Origin: Flavobacterium chungbukense
GTDB lineage: Bacteria; Bacteroidota; Bacteroidia; Flavobacteriales; Flavobacteriaceae
Assembly (NCBI RefSeq): GCF_020805785.1
Contig: NZ_JAJGZV010000004.1
Span: 1-64,000 of the forward strand
Direction of reading: 5' to 3'
Length of the DNA stretch: 64,000 nucleotides
The notes under the pieces are model-generated. The model was not told the origin of the DNA, ran no database searches, and was given only the letters and a program-made list of their open reading frames with translations. Both the position numbers and the translations under genes were made by a program. Positions 44,989-58,073 of this stretch are shown in pieces; position 1 is the first letter of the stretch, and each line of letters begins with the position of its first letter.

Positions 44989-47900
44989 TTAATAAATATA
45001 TTCTTCTTTATTAGCCATCATTTCATTGTAATCGTCTTTAGATCCTACGATAGTATGATCGTACTCTCTCATACCAGTTCCCGCAGGAATTCTGTGTCCA
45101 ACAATTACATTTTCTTTCAATCCTTCTAAATCATCTACTTTACCAGCTACTGCTGCTTCGTTAAGTACTTTCGTCGTCTCCTGGAATGAAGCCGCAGAAA
45201 TGAATGATTTAGTTTGTAACGAAGCTCTTGTAATACCTTGTAAAACTGGCGTTGCAGTTGCAGTGATTACATCTCTTGCTACAACAAGATTTTTATCTGT
45301 ACGTTTCAATAATGAATTTTCATCACGTAACTCACGAGGTGTAATGATCTGACCTGGTTTCAATACTGAAGAATCTCCAGCATCTTCAACCACTTTCATA
45401 CCGTATAATTTATCGTTTTGAACGATGAAATCTTTAGTGTGAATTAATTGGTCTTCTAAGAATAAAGTATCACCTGGATCCTGAACTCTTACTTTACGCA
45501 TCATTTGACGAATAACTACCTCAAAGTGCTTATCATTAATTTTTACCCCTTGTAAACGGTAAACCTCTTGAATTTCATTTACCAAGTACTGTTGAACAGC
45601 AGCTGGCCCTTGAATTCTTAAGATATCATCTGGTGTAATTGCACCGTCAGACAATGGAACTCCCGCTCTTACGAAGTCATTTTCTTGTACTAAGATTTGG
45701 CTAGAAAGTTTAACTAAATACTTTTTAATCTCTCCAAATTTAGACTCGATAACGATCTCACGGTTACCTCTCTTAATTTTTCCAAAAGATACAACACCAT
45801 CAATTTCAGATACAACTGCTGGGTTTGAAGGGTTACGAGCCTCAAGCAACTCAGTAATTCTTGGTAAACCTCCCGTGATATCGCCTGCTTTAGAAGAACG
45901 ACGTGGGATTTTCACTAATACTTTACCTGCTTTAATTTTCTCACCATTTTCAACCATTAAGTGTGCACCTACTGGTAAGTTGTAAGAACGAATCAATTCA
46001 CCTTCTTTACCATAAACTAATAAAGTTGGGATTAATTTTTTGTTTCTAGCCTCAGAAATTACTTTTTCTTGGAAACCAGTCTGCTCATCGATCTCAACCA
46101 TGAACGATTGTCCTTGCTCTAAATCCTCGTAAGCAATTTTACCAGTAAACTCAGAAACAATTACACCGTTATATGGATCCCATTTACAGATTACAGTTCC
46201 TTTAGCAACAGTATCTCCATCATTAACAAAAATACTAGATCCGTAAGGAATGTTATGTGTATTTAAAACAATTCCAGTTTTCTCGTCAACTAATTTCAAC
46301 TCAGTTGAACGTGAAACTACGATATCAACAGAGTTACCTTCTCCGTCTTCTCCTTTAACTGTTTTTAAATCTTCAATTTCAAGTCTACCTGCGAATCTTG
46401 TAACAATGCTAGACTCTTCAGAAATACCTCCAGCAACCCCTCCAACGTGGAACGTACGAAGTGTTAACTGTGTACCTGGCTCTCCAATAGACTGAGCTGC
46501 AATAACTCCGACAGCTTCACCTCTTTGTGTCATCTTACCAGTAGCTAAGTTTCTACCGTAACATTTAGCACAAATACCTTTTAAAGCCTCACAAGTTAAT
46601 GGAGATCTAACCTCTACTTTTTCAATTGGAGAAGCTTCGATAGTTCTCATAATTGCTTCAGTAATTTGTTGGCCAGATTGAACCATTACTTCATTAGTAA
46701 GTGGGTTTATAACATCTTGCAATGCAACACGTCCTAAAATTCTTTCTCCTAATGATTCAACGATTTCCTCATTTTTCTTCAATGCAGAAACTTCAACACC
46801 TCTTAAAGTTCCACAATCTTCGATGTTAACAATAACATCTTGAGAAACGTCATGAAGCCTTCTTGTCAAGTAACCGGCATCGGCCGTTTTAAGAGCCGTA
46901 TCCGCAAGACCTTTACGAGCACCGTGAGTAGAAATGAAGTACTCAAGAATCGAAAGACCTTCCTTAAAGTTAGAAAGAATCGGGTTTTCAATAATCTCAC
47001 CACCACCAGCAGTAGATTTTTTAGGCTTAGCCATCAAACCACGCATACCAGTTAACTGACGAATCTGTTCTTTAGAACCCCTCGCCCCAGAGTCAAGCAT
47101 CATATATACAGAGTTGAAACCTTGTTGGTCTTCTCTAATATTTTTCATTGCTAATTCTGTTAACTGAGCATTTGCTGAAGTCCATACGTCAATAACTTGG
47201 TTGTAACGCTCGTTATTTGTAATAAGACCCATATTATAGTTAGTTGAGATACCTTCAACTTGCTCTCTAGCATCTGCAATTAACTTCGTTTTTTGTTCTG
47301 GGATTCTAATATCACCTAAAGAGAACGATAAACCTCCTCTAAATGCGAATTTATAACCCATATCTTTCATATTGTCCAAGAAAGCTGCCGTTGTAGGTAC
47401 ATCAGTCACACTTAAAATGTGTCCGATAATATCTCTAAGGTTTTTCTTAGTCAATACGTCATTGATATATCCAGCTGCTTCAGGTACTACTTCGTTAAAT
47501 AATACACGTCCTGCAGTTGTTTGAATAATTTTGTACACTAATTCTCCAGCATCATTAAAATCTTTTGCTCTAATTTTCACACGAGCATTCAATTCTAATC
47601 TTCCTTCGTTTAATGCAATGTTTACTTCTTCAGCAGAATAGAAAGTCAAATCCTGACCTAAAATAATGTGATCTTCTGTAGAAATACGCTCTTTGGTCAT
47701 ATAATATAGACCCAAGACCATGTCTTGAGAAGGTACAGTAATTGGAGCACCATTTGCAGGGTTCAAGATATTGTGAGAAGCCAACATTAATAATTGTGCC
47801 TCTAAAATAGCTTCTGGTCCTAATGGTAAATGAACCGCCATCTGGTCACCATCGAAATCGGCGTTGAAAGCCGTACATACTAATGGGTGTAACTGGATCG

Positions 47901-49296
47901 CTTTTCCTTCAATTAATTTTGGTTGGAAAGCCTGAATACCAAGTCTGTGCAAAGTAGGAGCACGGTTCAGTAATACTGGGTGTCCTTTAATTACATTTTC
48001 TAAAATATCCCAAACTACCGGCTCTTTTTTGTCTATGATTTTCTTAGCGGATTTTACTGTTTTCACAATACCTCTTTCAATCAATTTACGGATAACGAAA
48101 GGTTTGTATAATTCAGAAGCCATATCTTTTGGCAATCCACATTCGAATAATTTTAACTCAGGACCAACAACAATTACCGAACGAGCAGAATAATCCACAC
48201 GTTTTCCAAGTAAGTTTTGACGGAAACGTCCTTGTTTACCTTTTAATGAGTCAGATAATGATTTTAATGGTCTGTTAGATTCTGTTTTAACAGCAGAAGC
48301 TTTACGAGTGTTATCAAATAACGAATCTACAGATTCTTGTAACATACGTTTCTCGTTTCTTAAGATAACTTCTGGAGCTTTAATCTCCATTAATCTTTTC
48401 AAACGGTTGTTACGGATGATTACACGACGGTATAGGTCGTTCAAATCTGAAGTTGCAAAACGACCTCCATCAAGTGGCACAAGAGGACGTAATTCTGGTG
48501 GGATAACTGGAACCACTTTCATGATCATCCATTCTGGACGGTTTTCGCGGTTTTCGTTAGACTCACGGAAAGACTCAACAACTTGTAATCTTTTTAAAGC
48601 TTCAGTTTTACGTTGTTTAGATGTTTCGTTGTTAGCGCTGTGTCTTAATTCATAAGATAAAGCATCTAAGTCAATACGAGCTAATAAATCCATAATACAC
48701 TCTGCTCCCATTTTGGCAACAAATTTATTAGGATCTAAATCATCTAAATATTGATTTTCTTGCGGAAGAGTATCTAAAATGTTTAAGTATTCTTCTTCAG
48801 TTAAGAAATCTAATCTTTGTAATGATTCTCCATCTGCATTTTTAGCAATACCAGCTTGGATTACTACGTATCTTTCGTAGTAAATAATCATATCTAATTT
48901 CTTAGATGGAAGACCAAGGATATAACCAATTTTGTTTGGAAGAGAACGGAAGTACCAGATATGAGCAATTGGCACAACAAGGTTGATGTGTCCTACTCTA
49001 TCACGACGTACTTTTTTCTCAGTAACTTCAACACCACAACGGTCACAGATGATACCTTTGTAACGAATTCTTTTATACTTACCGCAAGCACATTCGAAAT
49101 CTTTTACTGGTCCGAAAATTCTTTCGCAGAAAAGTCCGTCACGTTCTGGTTTGTGCGTTCTATAGTTAATAGTTTCTGGCTTTAAAACCTCTCCTCTTGA
49201 TTCTTTCAAGATAGATTCTGGCGAAGCCAATCCAATAGAAATTTTGTTAAATCTTTTTACAGGATTTTTATCTTTATTGTTTCTGTTATTCATCAT
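44989..49296 (-). CDS. rpoC: RNA polymerase beta' subunit
   Basis: A 1435-residue RpoC. The catalytic NADFDGDQM motif, the N-terminal zinc site (ECACGKYKR and CDRCGVE), and the second cysteine cluster ([13 protein letters not shown]) are all present. Length is normal for Bacteroidetes. Two ATG codons stand side by side at the start; either may be used. Follows rpoB after 280 bp. Confidence 0.99.
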   Translation of the reverse strand: MMNNRNNKDKNPVKRFNKISIGLASPESILKESRGEVLKPETINYRTHKPERDGLFCERIFGPVKDFECACGKYKRIRYKGIICDRCGVEVTEKKVRRDRVGHINLVVPIAHIWYFRSLPNKIGYILGLPSKKLDMIIYYERYVVIQAGIAKNADGESLQRLDFLTEEEYLNILDTLPQENQYLDDLDPNKFVAKMGAECIMDLLARIDLDALSYELRHSANNETSKQRKTEALKRLQVVESFRESNENRENRPEWMIMKVVPVIPPELRPLVPLDGGRFATSDLNDLYRRVIIRNNRLKRLMEIKAPEVILRNEKRMLQESVDSLFDNTRKASAVKTESNRPLKSLSDSLKGKQGRFRQNLLGKRVDYSARSVIVVGPELKLFECGLPKDMASELYKPFVIRKLIERGIVKTVKSAKKIIDKKEPVVWDILENVIKGHPVLLNRAPTLHRLGIQAFQPKLIEGKAIQLHPLVCTAFNADFDGDQMAVHLPLGPEAILEAQLLMLASHNILNPANGAPITVPSQDMVLGLYYMTKERISTEDHIILGQDLTFYSAEEVNIALNEGRLELNARVKIRAKDFNDAGELVYKIIQTTAGRVLFNEVVPEAAGYINDVLTKKNLRDIIGHILSVTDVPTTAAFLDNMKDMGYKFAFRGGLSFSLGDIRIPEQKTKLIADAREQVEGISTNYNMGLITNNERYNQVIDVWTSANAQLTELAMKNIREDQQGFNSVYMMLDSGARGSKEQIRQLTGMRGLMAKPKKSTAGGGEIIENPILSNFKEGLSILEYFISTHGARKGLADTALKTADAGYLTRRLHDVSQDVIVNIEDCGTLRGVEVSALKKNEEIVESLGERILGRVALQDVINPLTNEVMVQSGQQITEAIMRTIEASPIEKVEVRSPLTCEALKGICAKCYGRNLATGKMTQRGEAVGVIAAQSIGEPGTQLTLRTFHVGGVAGGISEESSIVTRFAGRLEIEDLKTVKGEDGEGNSVDIVVSRSTELKLVDEKTGIVLNTHNIPYGSSIFVNDGDTVAKGTVICKWDPYNGVIVSEFTGKIAYEDLEQGQSFMVEIDEQTGFQEKVISEARNKKLIPTLLVYGKEGELIRSYNLPVGAHLMVENGEKIKAGKVLVKIPRRSSKAGDITGGLPRITELLEARNPSNPAVVSEIDGVVSFGKIKRGNREIVIESKFGEIKKYLVKLSSQILVQENDFVRAGVPLSDGAITPDDILRIQGPAAVQQYLVNEIQEVYRLQGVKINDKHFEVVIRQMMRKVRVQDPGDTLFLEDQLIHTKDFIVQNDKLYGMKVVEDAGDSSVLKPGQIITPRELRDENSLLKRTDKNLVVARDVITATATPVLQGITRASLQTKSFISAASFQETTKVLNEAAVAGKVDDLEGLKENVIVGHRIPAGTGMREYDHTIVGSKDDYNEMMANKEEYIY

Positions 49297-49519
49297 AGTT
49301 TTTACTATTGATTTATTTGCAATTAAAAAATTGAATTTAGATTTATAATCTACTCTCTAAAAACTAAAGAGTTAATCATTCAGCTACTACCTCGGATTAC
49401 TTCTCTAAACCTCAAAATTAAATTTGAAGTGCTAGTTATAAAATGCATTGCATTGTTATAAAAAATCGGAACGGGTTACGGGTATAAATCTTTAAAAACT
49501 TGTAACATTTAGTAAACAA

Positions 49520-49560
49520 TCTCAGTCCCAGTTTTCAGTGCTAAACTGAATACTGAGACT
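49520..49560. repeat. Hairpin of CAGT/ACTG words between rpoB and rpoC
   Basis: CTCAGT...TTTTCAGT pairs with AACTGAATACTGAG. Same words as the cassette at 21575-21640. It interrupts the rpoB-rpoC spacer (282 bp). Confidence 0.5.
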
Positions 49561-49578
49561 GTGACTGAAATTTTTTAT

Positions 49579-52500
49579 TTATTCTTCCAAACGAAGATCT
49601 AATCCTAGACCTTTCAATTCGTGCATTAATACATTGAATGATTCTGGTAAACCTGGTTCTGGCATAGTTTCTCCCTTAACGATAGCTTCGTAAGTTTTAG
49701 CTCTACCAATAACGTCATCAGACTTAACAGTTAAGATTTCACGTAGTGTACTAGAAGCTCCATAAGCCTCAAGTGCCCAAACCTCCATCTCTCCAAAACG
49801 CTGACCTCCAAATTGAGCCTTACCTCCAAGTGGTTGCTGCGTAATCAATGAGTATGGTCCGATAGAACGTGCGTGCATCTTATCATCAACCATGTGTCCT
49901 AATTTAAGCATGTAAATTACACCCACAGTTGCCTTTTGTGCAAAACGCTCTCCAGTTCCACCATCATAAAGATAAGTATGTCCGAAACGTGGCACGTTAG
50001 CTTCATCAGTCAAAGCGTTGATCTCGTCTAGAGAAGCACCGTCGAAGATTGGAGTAGCAAATTTTCTACCCAAGTTCATACCAGCCCATCCAAGAACAGT
50101 TTCATAAATCTGACCAATGTTCATACGTGAAGGTACCCCAAGTGGATTCAATACGATATCTACCGGTGTTCCATCTTCTAAGAAAGGCATATCTTCATGA
50201 CGAACGATTCTAGCAACAATACCTTTGTTACCGTGACGTCCCGCCATTTTATCACCAACTTTTAACTTACGTTTTTTAGCGATATAGATTTTAGCCAATT
50301 TCAAGATTCCAGATGGTAATTCATCTCCAACTGTAATAGTGAATTTTTCTCTTCTTAAAGATCCTTGTAAGTCGTTCAGCTTAATTTTATAGTTATGAAT
50401 TAAATCATTAACCATTTTATTAGTAGCATCATCAGCAACCCATTGACCTTTGCTTAAGTGAGCAAAATCTTCTACTGCGTAAAGCATCTTTTGAGTATAT
50501 TTTTTACCTTTTGGTAAAACTTCTTCACCCAAATCATTCATTACACCTTGAGATGTTTTTCCGTTAACGATTAAGAATAATTTCTCTACTAATCTGTCTT
50601 TTAATTCAACAAATTTAGTTTCGAATTCCATTTCTAAAGCGCCCAAAGCATCTTTATCTTGAGTACGTTTACGTTTATCTTTTACGGCTCTTGCAAATAA
50701 TTTTTTGTCAAGAACTACACCATGTAAAGATGGAGAAGCTTTTAATGAAGCATCTTTTACATCACCTGCTTTATCCCCGAAGATTGCACGAAGCAATTTC
50801 TCCTCTGGAGTAGGATCTGATTCTCCTTTTGGTGTAATTTTTCCGATCAAAATGTCGCCAGGTTTAACCTCTGCTCCAATTCTAATCATACCGTTTTCAT
50901 CTAAATCTTTAGTAGCTTCTTCAGAAACGTTAGGAATATCGTTTGTTAACTCTTCATTTCCTAACTTAGTATCTCTAACCTCTAATGAATAATCATCAAC
51001 GTGGATAGATGTAAAAATATCATCACGAACTACTTTTTCAGAAATTACAATCGCATCCTCGAAGTTGTACCCTTTCCATGGCATGAACGCAACTTTTAAG
51101 TTTCTACCTAAAGCTAATTCTCCATTTTGAGTAGCATATCCTTCTGATAATACTTGTCCAGGAATAACTCTATCACCTTTTCTTACGATTGGTTTCAAGT
51201 TAATACTTGTACCTTGATTGGTTTTTCTAAATTTAATAAGGTTGTATGTTTTCTCATCAGCATCAAAACTAACCATTCTCTCGTCTTCTGTACGATCGTA
51301 TTTAATAGTAATGATATTTGCATCAACATATTCAACAGTTCCATGCCCTTCAGCATTGATTAATACTCTTGAATCTGAAGCTACCTGACGTTCTAAACCT
51401 GTACCTACAATTGGTGCTTCAGGACGGATCAAAGGAACTGCCTGACGCATCATGTTTGATCCCATCAACGCACGGTTCGCATCATCATGTTCCAAGAAAG
51501 GAATCAATGAAGCAGAAATCGATGCAATCTGGTTAGGTGCAACGTCTGTATAATGAACTACAGATGGTTCAACAACTGGGAAGTCACCTTCCTCACGAGC
51601 AATAACATTGCTAGCTGTAATTTTACCAGTTTCGTCCATTTCAATGTTTGCCTGAGCAATCATTTTACCTTCTTCTTCTTCAGCACTTAAGTAAATTGGA
51701 GTACTTTCTAAATCAACTACACCATTAGTTACTTTACGGTATGGAGTTTCGATGAATCCCATTCCGTTTACTTTTGCATAAACACCAAGAGATGAAATCA
51801 AACCAATGTTTGGTCCCTCAGGAGTTTCAATCGGACATAAACGACCATAGTGCGTATAGTGAACGTCACGAACCTCGAAACCAGCTCTCTCTCTCGAAAG
51901 TCCACCTGGTCCAAGTGCAGAAAGTCTTCTTTTGTGTGTAATCTCAGCTAATGGATTCGTTTGATCCATAAATTGAGATAACTGGTTAGTTCCAAAGAAA
52001 GAGTTGATAACTGATGACAATGTTTTAGCATTGATCAAATCAATTGGTGTAAACACCTCGTTATCTCTAACGTTCATACGCTCTCTAATAGTTCTAGCCA
52101 TACGTGCTAAACCTACACCGAATTGTTGAGACAATTGTTCACCAACTGTTCTAACACGACGGTTTGATAAGTGATCAATATCATCAATCTCTGCTTTAGA
52201 GTTGATCAACTCGATCAAATATTTTACGATTGTAATGATATCTTCTTTGGTAAGCACTTGCTTATCCATAGGGATATCTAAATCTAATTTTTTGTTCATT
52301 CTGTAACGACCAACTTCACCTAAGTTATAACGTTGATCAGAGAAGAACAATTTATCTATAATACCACGAGCAGTTTCCTCATCAGGCGGTTCAGCGTTAC
52401 GCAACTGACGGTAAATGTGCTCTACAGCTTCTTTTTCAGAGTTTGTTGGATCTTTTTGTAACGTGTTGTGGATAATAGCATAATCTGCTTGATTGTTATC

Positions 52501-53391
52501 CTCTTTGTGTAACAAAATAGATTTAACGTTAGAATCGATGATCTCTTCAACATTATCTTTGTCGATAATAGTGTCACGATCAAGGATGATTTCGTTACGT
52601 TCGATAGAAACTACCTCTCCAGTATCTTCATCAACGAAATCCTCGTGCCATGTGTTCAATACACGTGCAGCAAGTCTTCTTCCAATATATTTTTTAATTC
52701 CTGTTTTAGAAACTTTAATTTCTTCAGCTAAGTCGAAAATTTCAAGGATATCCTTATCTCTTTCGAAACCAATAGCACGGAATAAAGTTGTTACAGGTAA
52801 TTTTTTCTTTCTATCGATATAAGCGTACATTACGCTGTTGATATCGGTAGAGAATTCTATCCAAGATCCTTTAAAAGGAATTACTCTTGCAGAATAAAGT
52901 TTGGTTCCATTTGCGTGGAATGACTGTCCAAAGAAAACCCCAGGAGAACGGTGTAATTGTGATACTACAACACGCTCGGCACCATTGATTACAAAAGTAC
53001 CACTTGGAGTCATGTAAGGTATTGTTCCAAGATAAACATCTTGTACAATTGTTTCAAAATCTTCGTGTTCTGGATCTGTACAGTATAGTTTTAACCTAGC
53101 TTTTAAAGGCACACTATAAGTAAGACCTCTCTCTATACATTCTTGAATTGTATAACGTGGCGGATCAACAAAATAATCTAGGAATTCCAATACAAAGTTG
53201 TTTCTTGTATCTGTAATTGGGAAGTTTTCCATGAAGGTGTTGTATAACCCTTCGTTGCCTCTTTCGTCAGATTTCGTTTCTAATTGAAAGAAATCTTTAA
53301 AAGATTTAACCTGAACATCTAGAAAATCTGGATAATCAGGGATATTTTTTGTAGAGGCAAAATTCAATCTTTCAGTCTGATTTGTTATCAT
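49579..53391 (-). CDS. rpoB: RNA polymerase beta subunit
   Basis: A 1270-residue RpoB. Seen are the rifampicin-region motif [20 protein letters not shown] (about 480-500), GLIRE-like [10 protein letters not shown], and the C-terminal [14 protein letters not shown] at 53391 is used; the TTG before it is not needed. Preceded by rplL with a 260-bp spacer containing a stem-loop. Confidence 0.99.
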   Translation of the reverse strand: MITNQTERLNFASTKNIPDYPDFLDVQVKSFKDFFQLETKSDERGNEGLYNTFMENFPITDTRNNFVLEFLDYFVDPPRYTIQECIERGLTYSVPLKARLKLYCTDPEHEDFETIVQDVYLGTIPYMTPSGTFVINGAERVVVSQLHRSPGVFFGQSFHANGTKLYSARVIPFKGSWIEFSTDINSVMYAYIDRKKKLPVTTLFRAIGFERDKDILEIFDLAEEIKVSKTGIKKYIGRRLAARVLNTWHEDFVDEDTGEVVSIERNEIILDRDTIIDKDNVEEIIDSNVKSILLHKEDNNQADYAIIHNTLQKDPTNSEKEAVEHIYRQLRNAEPPDEETARGIIDKLFFSDQRYNLGEVGRYRMNKKLDLDIPMDKQVLTKEDIITIVKYLIELINSKAEIDDIDHLSNRRVRTVGEQLSQQFGVGLARMARTIRERMNVRDNEVFTPIDLINAKTLSSVINSFFGTNQLSQFMDQTNPLAEITHKRRLSALGPGGLSRERAGFEVRDVHYTHYGRLCPIETPEGPNIGLISSLGVYAKVNGMGFIETPYRKVTNGVVDLESTPIYLSAEEEEGKMIAQANIEMDETGKITASNVIAREEGDFPVVEPSVVHYTDVAPNQIASISASLIPFLEHDDANRALMGSNMMRQAVPLIRPEAPIVGTGLERQVASDSRVLINAEGHGTVEYVDANIITIKYDRTEDERMVSFDADEKTYNLIKFRKTNQGTSINLKPIVRKGDRVIPGQVLSEGYATQNGELALGRNLKVAFMPWKGYNFEDAIVISEKVVRDDIFTSIHVDDYSLEVRDTKLGNEELTNDIPNVSEEATKDLDENGMIRIGAEVKPGDILIGKITPKGESDPTPEEKLLRAIFGDKAGDVKDASLKASPSLHGVVLDKKLFARAVKDKRKRTQDKDALGALEMEFETKFVELKDRLVEKLFLIVNGKTSQGVMNDLGEEVLPKGKKYTQKMLYAVEDFAHLSKGQWVADDATNKMVNDLIHNYKIKLNDLQGSLRREKFTITVGDELPSGILKLAKIYIAKKRKLKVGDKMAGRHGNKGIVARIVRHEDMPFLEDGTPVDIVLNPLGVPSRMNIGQIYETVLGWAGMNLGRKFATPIFDGASLDEINALTDEANVPRFGHTYLYDGGTGERFAQKATVGVIYMLKLGHMVDDKMHARSIGPYSLITQQPLGGKAQFGGQRFGEMEVWALEAYGASSTLREILTVKSDDVIGRAKTYEAIVKGETMPEPGLPESFNVLMHELKGLGLDLRLEE

Positions 53392-53595
53392 CAATGGACA
53401 AAATTTTGATTAAAAAAAAGTAATTTTTTTGTGTAAGACACACTGTTTAATCTATACTTTCTTATTATAATCAATACATCTTTAAAAATAAACCGTAAAT
53501 GAAGTTCAATTTTTTTTCTTCGTATTGATCAAAAACTTTTTCGTATTTTAAACTATTTGATAATAAAACTTGATATATTTTATTATACGAAAAAT

Positions 53596-53634
53596 GGTTT
53601 AGACCCTTGGATGGTTACATCCAAGGTCTAAACC
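53596..53634 (-). terminator. Stem-loop between rplL and rpoB (possible attenuator)
   Basis: GGTTTAGACC and TTGGATG pair with CATCCAA and GGTCTAAACC around loop of 4, with a single bulged base. On the minus strand it is followed by ATTTTTCG, a short T-run. It could stop part of the transcripts or be a processing site, as happens in the same place in E. coli. Confidence 0.65.
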
Positions 53635-53654
53635 TAGTTCTAAACTGTGTTTTG

Positions 53655-54026
53655 TTATTTTAACTCAACAACAGCTCCAGCTTCTTCTAATGATTTTTTA
53701 AGACCTTCAGCCTCTTCTTTAGAAACACCTTCTTTAACAGTACTTGGAGCACCATCAACTACATCTTTAGCTTCTTTAAGACCTAAACCTGTAAGTTCTT
53801 TAACTAATTTTACAACTGCTAATTTAGAAGCACCAGCTTCTTTTAATACAACTGTAAATTCAGTTTGTGCTTCTTCAGCAGCACCTTCTCCACCACCAGC
53901 AGCAACTACTACAGCTGCAGCAGCAGGCTCGATACCATACTCGTCTTTTAATATTGTTGCTAATTCGTTAACTTCTTTAACTGTTAAGTTAACTAATTGT
54001 TCTGCGAATTGTTTCAAATCTGCCAT
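53655..54026 (-). CDS. rplL: Ribosomal protein bL12 (L7/L12)
   Basis: A 123-residue stalk protein: N-terminal dimerisation domain, alanine/glycine-rich hinge near 36-52, and C-terminal domain that recruits GTPase factors ([20 protein letters not shown], near 70-90). In the usual order after rplJ. Confidence 0.98.
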   Translation of the reverse strand: MADLKQFAEQLVNLTVKEVNELATILKDEYGIEPAAAAVVVAAGGGEGAAEEAQTEFTVVLKEAGASKLAVVKLVKELTGLGLKEAKDVVDGAPSTVKEGVSKEEAEGLKKSLEEAGAVVELK

Positions 54027-54119
54027 TTTCTCTATCGTTTAAAATGATTTGTAAAAAATATAATTTATTTATTGTGCGCTAATTAAGCAACAAGGAAGCA
54101 AGCTTCCCTGCTTCGATTA

Positions 54120-54623
54120 TTATGCTTCCGTTTCTTCTTCGCTACCTGCGAATTTGTTTTGTAAAGCAGAAATAATTCTTTGAGCTGGAGATTGTAATAA
54201 TCCAATAAGTTCTCCAAGTAACTCTTCTTTAGATTTAATAGTTGCTAATGCATCTAATTGATTATCTCCAATGTAGATTTCATTATTAATGAAAGCACCT
54301 TTTAAAACTGGTTTATCAGATTTCTTACGGAAATCTTTAATAATTTTTCCAGGAGCGTTAGCTACATCAGAAATGAAGATAGCACTATTACCAGTTAAAA
54401 CTGTAGGTAAATCACCATAATCATTTGCAGAAGCTTCCATTGCTTTTGCAAGCAAAGTGTTCTTTACAACTTCTAATTTGATACCTGCTTTAAAACAAGC
54501 TCTACGTAAGTTTGAAGTTGTTTCTGCGTTTAAACCAGAAATATCAGATACATAAATGATATTTGTACCAGCTAACTGCGCAGTTAAATTTTCAATCGCG
54601 ATTGATTTTTCTTCTCTAGTCAT
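54120..54623 (-). CDS. rplJ: Ribosomal protein uL10
   Basis: A 167-residue protein that anchors L12 dimers to the ribosome. N-terminal TREEK start, RNA-binding part with LRRACFKAGIKLEVVKNTL, and a C-terminal helix for L12 (LLGELIGLLQSPAQRIISAL). 22 bp after rplA. Confidence 0.98.
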   Translation of the reverse strand: MTREEKSIAIENLTAQLAGTNIIYVSDISGLNAETTSNLRRACFKAGIKLEVVKNTLLAKAMEASANDYGDLPTVLTGNSAIFISDVANAPGKIIKDFRKKSDKPVLKGAFINNEIYIGDNQLDALATIKSKEELLGELIGLLQSPAQRIISALQNKFAGSEEETEA

Positions 54624-54645
54624 ACTAAAAATTTTTAACTACCAA

Positions 54646-55335
54646 TTATACTGCTTTTGGGTCTAATGCAATAGCAGGACTCATAGTGCTTGTAAGGTGA
54701 ATACCTTTAATGTATGTACCTTTAGCAGCAGTTGGTTTAAGTTTTATTAATGTTTGAATAATTTCGTGTGCGTTGTCAACAATTTGCTCAGCTCCAAAAG
54801 AAACTTTACCAATTCCTGCGTGTACGATACCAGTTTTATCAACTTTAAAGTCAATTTTACCAGCTTTAACCTCTGCAACAGCTTTTGCAACATCCATAGT
54901 TACAGTACCTGTTTTAGGGTTTGGCATTAAACCTCTAGGTCCTAAAATACGACCTAATGGACCTAATTTACCCATAACAGCTGGCATAGTGATGATAACA
55001 TCAACATCTGTCCAACCATCTTTAATTTTTTGTAAATAATCGTCAAGACCTACATAGTCTGCACCAGCTTCTTTAGCTTCCGCTTCTTTATCTGGAGTAA
55101 CTAATGCTAATACTTTAACATCTTTACCAGTTCCGTGAGGTAATGTAACTACACCTCTTACCATTTGATTCGCTTTTCTTGGATCAACACCCAAACGAAC
55201 TGCGATATCAACAGACTCGTCAAATTTTGCAGAAGCAACAACTTTCAATAATGCCGCAGCATCTTTTAGAGAGTATAATTTGTTCTTTTCAATTTTTGAA
55301 GCAGCCTCTTTTTGCTTTTTTGTTAATTTTGCCAT
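54646..55335 (-). CDS. rplA: Ribosomal protein uL1
   Basis: A 229-residue L1, which binds 23S rRNA at the L1 stalk and in many bacteria also its own message. Motifs: [13 protein letters not shown] and the signature [14 protein letters not shown]. 13 bp after rplK. Confidence 0.98.
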   Translation of the reverse strand: MAKLTKKQKEAASKIEKNKLYSLKDAAALLKVVASAKFDESVDIAVRLGVDPRKANQMVRGVVTLPHGTGKDVKVLALVTPDKEAEAKEAGADYVGLDDYLQKIKDGWTDVDVIITMPAVMGKLGPLGRILGPRGLMPNPKTGTVTMDVAKAVAEVKAGKIDFKVDKTGIVHAGIGKVSFGAEQIVDNAHEIIQTLIKLKPTAAKGTYIKGIHLTSTMSPAIALDPKAV

Positions 55336-55348
55336 TTCTTTTTCTTAA

Positions 55349-55786
55349 TTAAAAAGGAGCATCTCCTGATACAGTTATACCCATAGATCTAGCTGTTCCA
55401 GCAACCATACTCATAGCTTTCTCAATAGTGAAAGCATTTAAGTCCGGCATTTTGTCTTCAGCAATAGTTCTAATTTGTTCCCAAGTAACGCTAGCTACTT
55501 TTTTACGATTAGGCTCACCAGAACCAGATTTTAGCTTTGCAGCTTCCATTAACTGAACTGCTGCTGGAGGAGTCTTAACAACAAAATCAAATGATTTGTC
55601 TTTGTACACAGTGATTTGCACTGGACAAATTTTGCCAGGTTTATCCTGAGTTCTAGCATTAAATTGCTTACAAAACTCCATGATATTAACCCCAGCAGCT
55701 CCTAAAGCAGGTCCAACCGGTGGCGACGGATTCGCAGCACCTCCCTTAACTTGTAGTTTAACTACCTTACTAATTTCTTTAGCCAT
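55349..55786 (-). CDS. rplK: Ribosomal protein uL11
   Basis: A 145-residue L11, part of the GTPase centre. N-terminal [15 protein letters not shown] and C-terminal RNA-binding part with [13 protein letters not shown] at 55786 (MAKEISKVV) is used; an in-frame start 27 bases upstream is not family-like. Confidence 0.98.
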   Translation of the reverse strand: MAKEISKVVKLQVKGGAANPSPPVGPALGAAGVNIMEFCKQFNARTQDKPGKICPVQITVYKDKSFDFVVKTPPAAVQLMEAAKLKSGSGEPNRKKVASVTWEQIRTIAEDKMPDLNAFTIEKAMSMVAGTARSMGITVSGDAPF

Positions 55787-55853
55787 TTTTAAAAAATTTA
55801 ACACTGCAATCAATGGAAGCGATTACAATGGTTTATTATAGTGTAACAAAAAA

Positions 55854-56405
55854 TTATACTTTTTCTACTTGCATAAAACTTAATTCTAATGGAGTCTTTC
55901 TTCCGAAAATCTTAACCATAACCTCAAGTTTACGCTTTTCTTCATTGATTTTTTCAACCGAACCATTAAATCCGTTGAAAGGACCATCAATAACCTTAAC
56001 AGTCTCTCCAATACTAAATGGTATCGACCTAGTATCTGTATTTACAGCAAGTTCATCAACTTTACCTAACATACGGTTTACTTCTGAAAGCCTTAAAGGA
56101 ACAGGTTCTCCGCCTTTAATCTCTCCTAAAAATCCAATAACACTAGTAATTGACTTAATAATATGAGGGATTTCACCAACTAAGTTAGCTTCAATCATAA
56201 CATATCCAGGAAAGTAAACTTTATCCTTAGACGATTTTTTCCCATCTTTTACAGTAACTACTTTTTCAGTAGGAACCAAAACCTGAGAAACATAATCCTC
56301 CATACCTAGTCTAGCAATCTCAGTCTCGATATAAGCTTTCACTTTATTCTCTTGACCACTAACCGCTCTAACTACGTACCATTTTTTCACATTATTATCT
56401 GCCAT
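55854..56405 (-). CDS. nusG: Transcription factor NusG
   Basis: A 183-residue NusG: NGN domain at the start (KWYVVRAVSGQENKVKAYIE region) which binds RNA polymerase, and KOW domain near 130-160 (GETVKVIDGPFNGFNG) which binds uS10 or Rho. ATG at 56405 is used; a GTG precedes it. 10 bp after secE. Confidence 0.98.
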   Translation of the reverse strand: MADNNVKKWYVVRAVSGQENKVKAYIETEIARLGMEDYVSQVLVPTEKVVTVKDGKKSSKDKVYFPGYVMIEANLVGEIPHIIKSITSVIGFLGEIKGGEPVPLRLSEVNRMLGKVDELAVNTDTRSIPFSIGETVKVIDGPFNGFNGSVEKINEEKRKLEVMVKIFGRKTPLELSFMQVEKV

Positions 56406-56415
56406 CACAAAAAAA

Positions 56416-56613
56416 TTATCCTTTTAACCAGTTAAAAAATCCAGCCAAAGCTTTTGCAAAAAATTCGTCTACTCCCCAAGTTGCCAAAGCGAATAAAATC
56501 GAAAATACAGCCACGACAATTGTCAATTTTTGAACCTCAGCCCAAGCTGGCCAAGTAACATTTGACTTTAACTCCTCGAAAGCCTCTGATAAATAATTAG
56601 TAACTTTTGTCAT
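56416..56613 (-). CDS. secE: Preprotein translocase subunit SecE
   Basis: A 65-residue protein with one membrane helix near 30-50 (LTIVVAVFSILFALATW) and the family motif NVTWPAWAEVQK. It forms the SecYEG channel. Its usual neighbour nusG follows. Confidence 0.97.
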   Translation of the reverse strand: MTKVTNYLSEAFEELKSNVTWPAWAEVQKLTIVVAVFSILFALATWGVDEFFAKALAGFFNWLKG

Positions 56614-56631
56614 TTGATATATTTTTTATTG

Positions 56632-56702
56632 CACGGGCGGAGGGATTCGAACCCCCATCAACGGTTTTGGAGACCGCTATTCTACCCTTGAACTACGCCC
56701 GT
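56632..56702 (-). tRNA. tRNA-Trp (CCA)
   Basis: A 71-nt cloverleaf on the minus strand. Acceptor ACGGGCG / CGCCCGT, anticodon loop CTCCAAA with CCA, T loop TTCGAAT, discriminator G. The 3' CCA is not encoded. Sits between tuf and secE, as in many bacteria. Confidence 0.97.
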
Positions 56703-56707
56703 AATTA

Positions 56708-56740
56708 AAGCCAGTGATAATTAAATATCAACTGGCTTTT
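56708..56740 (-). terminator. Hairpin between tuf and tRNA-Trp
   Basis: AAGCCAG TGATA pairs with TATCA (bulged A) CTGGCTT. A long T-run is found on the plus strand but only a short one on the minus strand, so termination in the tuf direction may be partial. Confidence 0.55.
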
Positions 56741-56758
56741 TTATTTATTTTGATAGAA

Positions 56759-57946
56759 TTACTCTACGATTTCAGTAACCTGACCAGCACCAACTGTTCT
56801 ACCACCTTCACGGATAGCAAAACGTAAACCTACGTTCATAGCGATTGGGCTTAATAAAGCAACTTCAATAGTTAAGTTATCACCTGGCATTACCATCTCT
56901 ACACCTGCTGGTAAAGAAATAACTCCTGTTACATCAGTTGTACGTACGTAGAACTGTGGACGGTAGTTATTGTGGAATGGAGTATGACGTCCACCTTCTT
57001 CTTTTTTCAAGATATAAACCTCAGCTTTGAATTTAGCGTGTGGTTTTACTGAACCTGGCTTAATAATAACCATACCTCTTTTGATATCAGCTTTATCAAT
57101 ACCTCTTAACAATAAACCTACGTTATCTCCAGCTTCACCTCTATCAAGGATTTTACGGAACATCTCAACTCCTGTAATAGTAGAAGTTAATTTTTCAGCT
57201 CCCATACCAATGATTTCAACAGGATCTCCAGTGTTAGCAACTCCAGTTTCGATACGACCTGTAGCAACAGTTCCACGACCTGTAATTGTAAATACGTCCT
57301 CAACTGGCATCAAGAATGGTTTAGCAACGTCACGCACTGGCTCTTCAATCCAAGCATCAACAGCTTCCATTAATTCGATAATTTTAGGCACCCAGTTTGG
57401 ATCATTGTTTAACCCTCCTAAAGCAGAACCTTGAACTACAGGACCATTATCTCCATCATATTCGTAGAAAGATAATAAATCTCTAATTTCCATTTCAACA
57501 AGCTCTAATAACTCAGCATCATCAACCATATCCACTTTGTTCATGAAAACAACGATTCTTGGAATACCAACCTGACGACCTAAAAGGATGTGCTCACGAG
57601 TTTGTGGCATTGGACCATCTGTAGCAGCAACTACTAAGATAGCTCCGTCCATTTGAGCAGCTCCAGTAACCATGTTCTTTACGTAATCCGCGTGACCTGG
57701 ACAGTCAACGTGAGCGTAGTGACGGTTAGCTGTTTCATACTCTACGTGTGATGTATTAATAGTAATACCTCTTTCTTTCTCCTCTGGAGCGTTATCGATT
57801 TGATCAAACGACTTTGCTTGACAGTAACCAGCATCTGACAATACTTTTGTAATTGCAGCAGTTAATGTAGTTTTTCCGTGATCTACGTGTCCAATTGTAC
57901 CTATGTTTAAGTGCGGTTTGGAACGATTAAAATTCTCCTTTGCCAT
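56759..57946 (-). CDS. tuf: Elongation factor Tu
   Basis: A 395-residue EF-Tu, which brings aminoacyl-tRNA to the ribosome. Motifs: [10 protein letters not shown] at about 18-27, DCPGHADYV near 80-88, and MNKVDMVDD near 134-142; domains 2 and 3 complete. Starts 56 bp after tRNA-Thr, so tRNAs and tuf are probably in one transcript. Confidence 0.99.
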   Translation of the reverse strand: MAKENFNRSKPHLNIGTIGHVDHGKTTLTAAITKVLSDAGYCQAKSFDQIDNAPEEKERGITINTSHVEYETANRHYAHVDCPGHADYVKNMVTGAAQMDGAILVVAATDGPMPQTREHILLGRQVGIPRIVVFMNKVDMVDDAELLELVEMEIRDLLSFYEYDGDNGPVVQGSALGGLNNDPNWVPKIIELMEAVDAWIEEPVRDVAKPFLMPVEDVFTITGRGTVATGRIETGVANTGDPVEIIGMGAEKLTSTITGVEMFRKILDRGEAGDNVGLLLRGIDKADIKRGMVIIKPGSVKPHAKFKAEVYILKKEEGGRHTPFHNNYRPQFYVRTTDVTGVISLPAGVEMVMPGDNLTIEVALLSPIAMNVGLRFAIREGGRTVGAGQVTEIVE

Positions 57947-58001
57947 TTTACTTAATTTTTAATCTTAGTTATATATTAATTTTCAATTTCCTACTTACTT
58001 G

Positions 58002-58073
58002 AGCCAATGTCGGGATTTGAACCCGAGACCTCTTCCTTACCAAGGAAGCACTCTACCCCTGAGCTACACCGGC
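58002..58073 (-). tRNA. tRNA-Thr (GGT)
   Basis: A 72-nt cloverleaf on the minus strand. Acceptor GCCGGTG / CATTGGC, anticodon loop TTGGTAA with GGT, T loop TTCAAAT. 55 bp before tuf. Confidence 0.97.
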
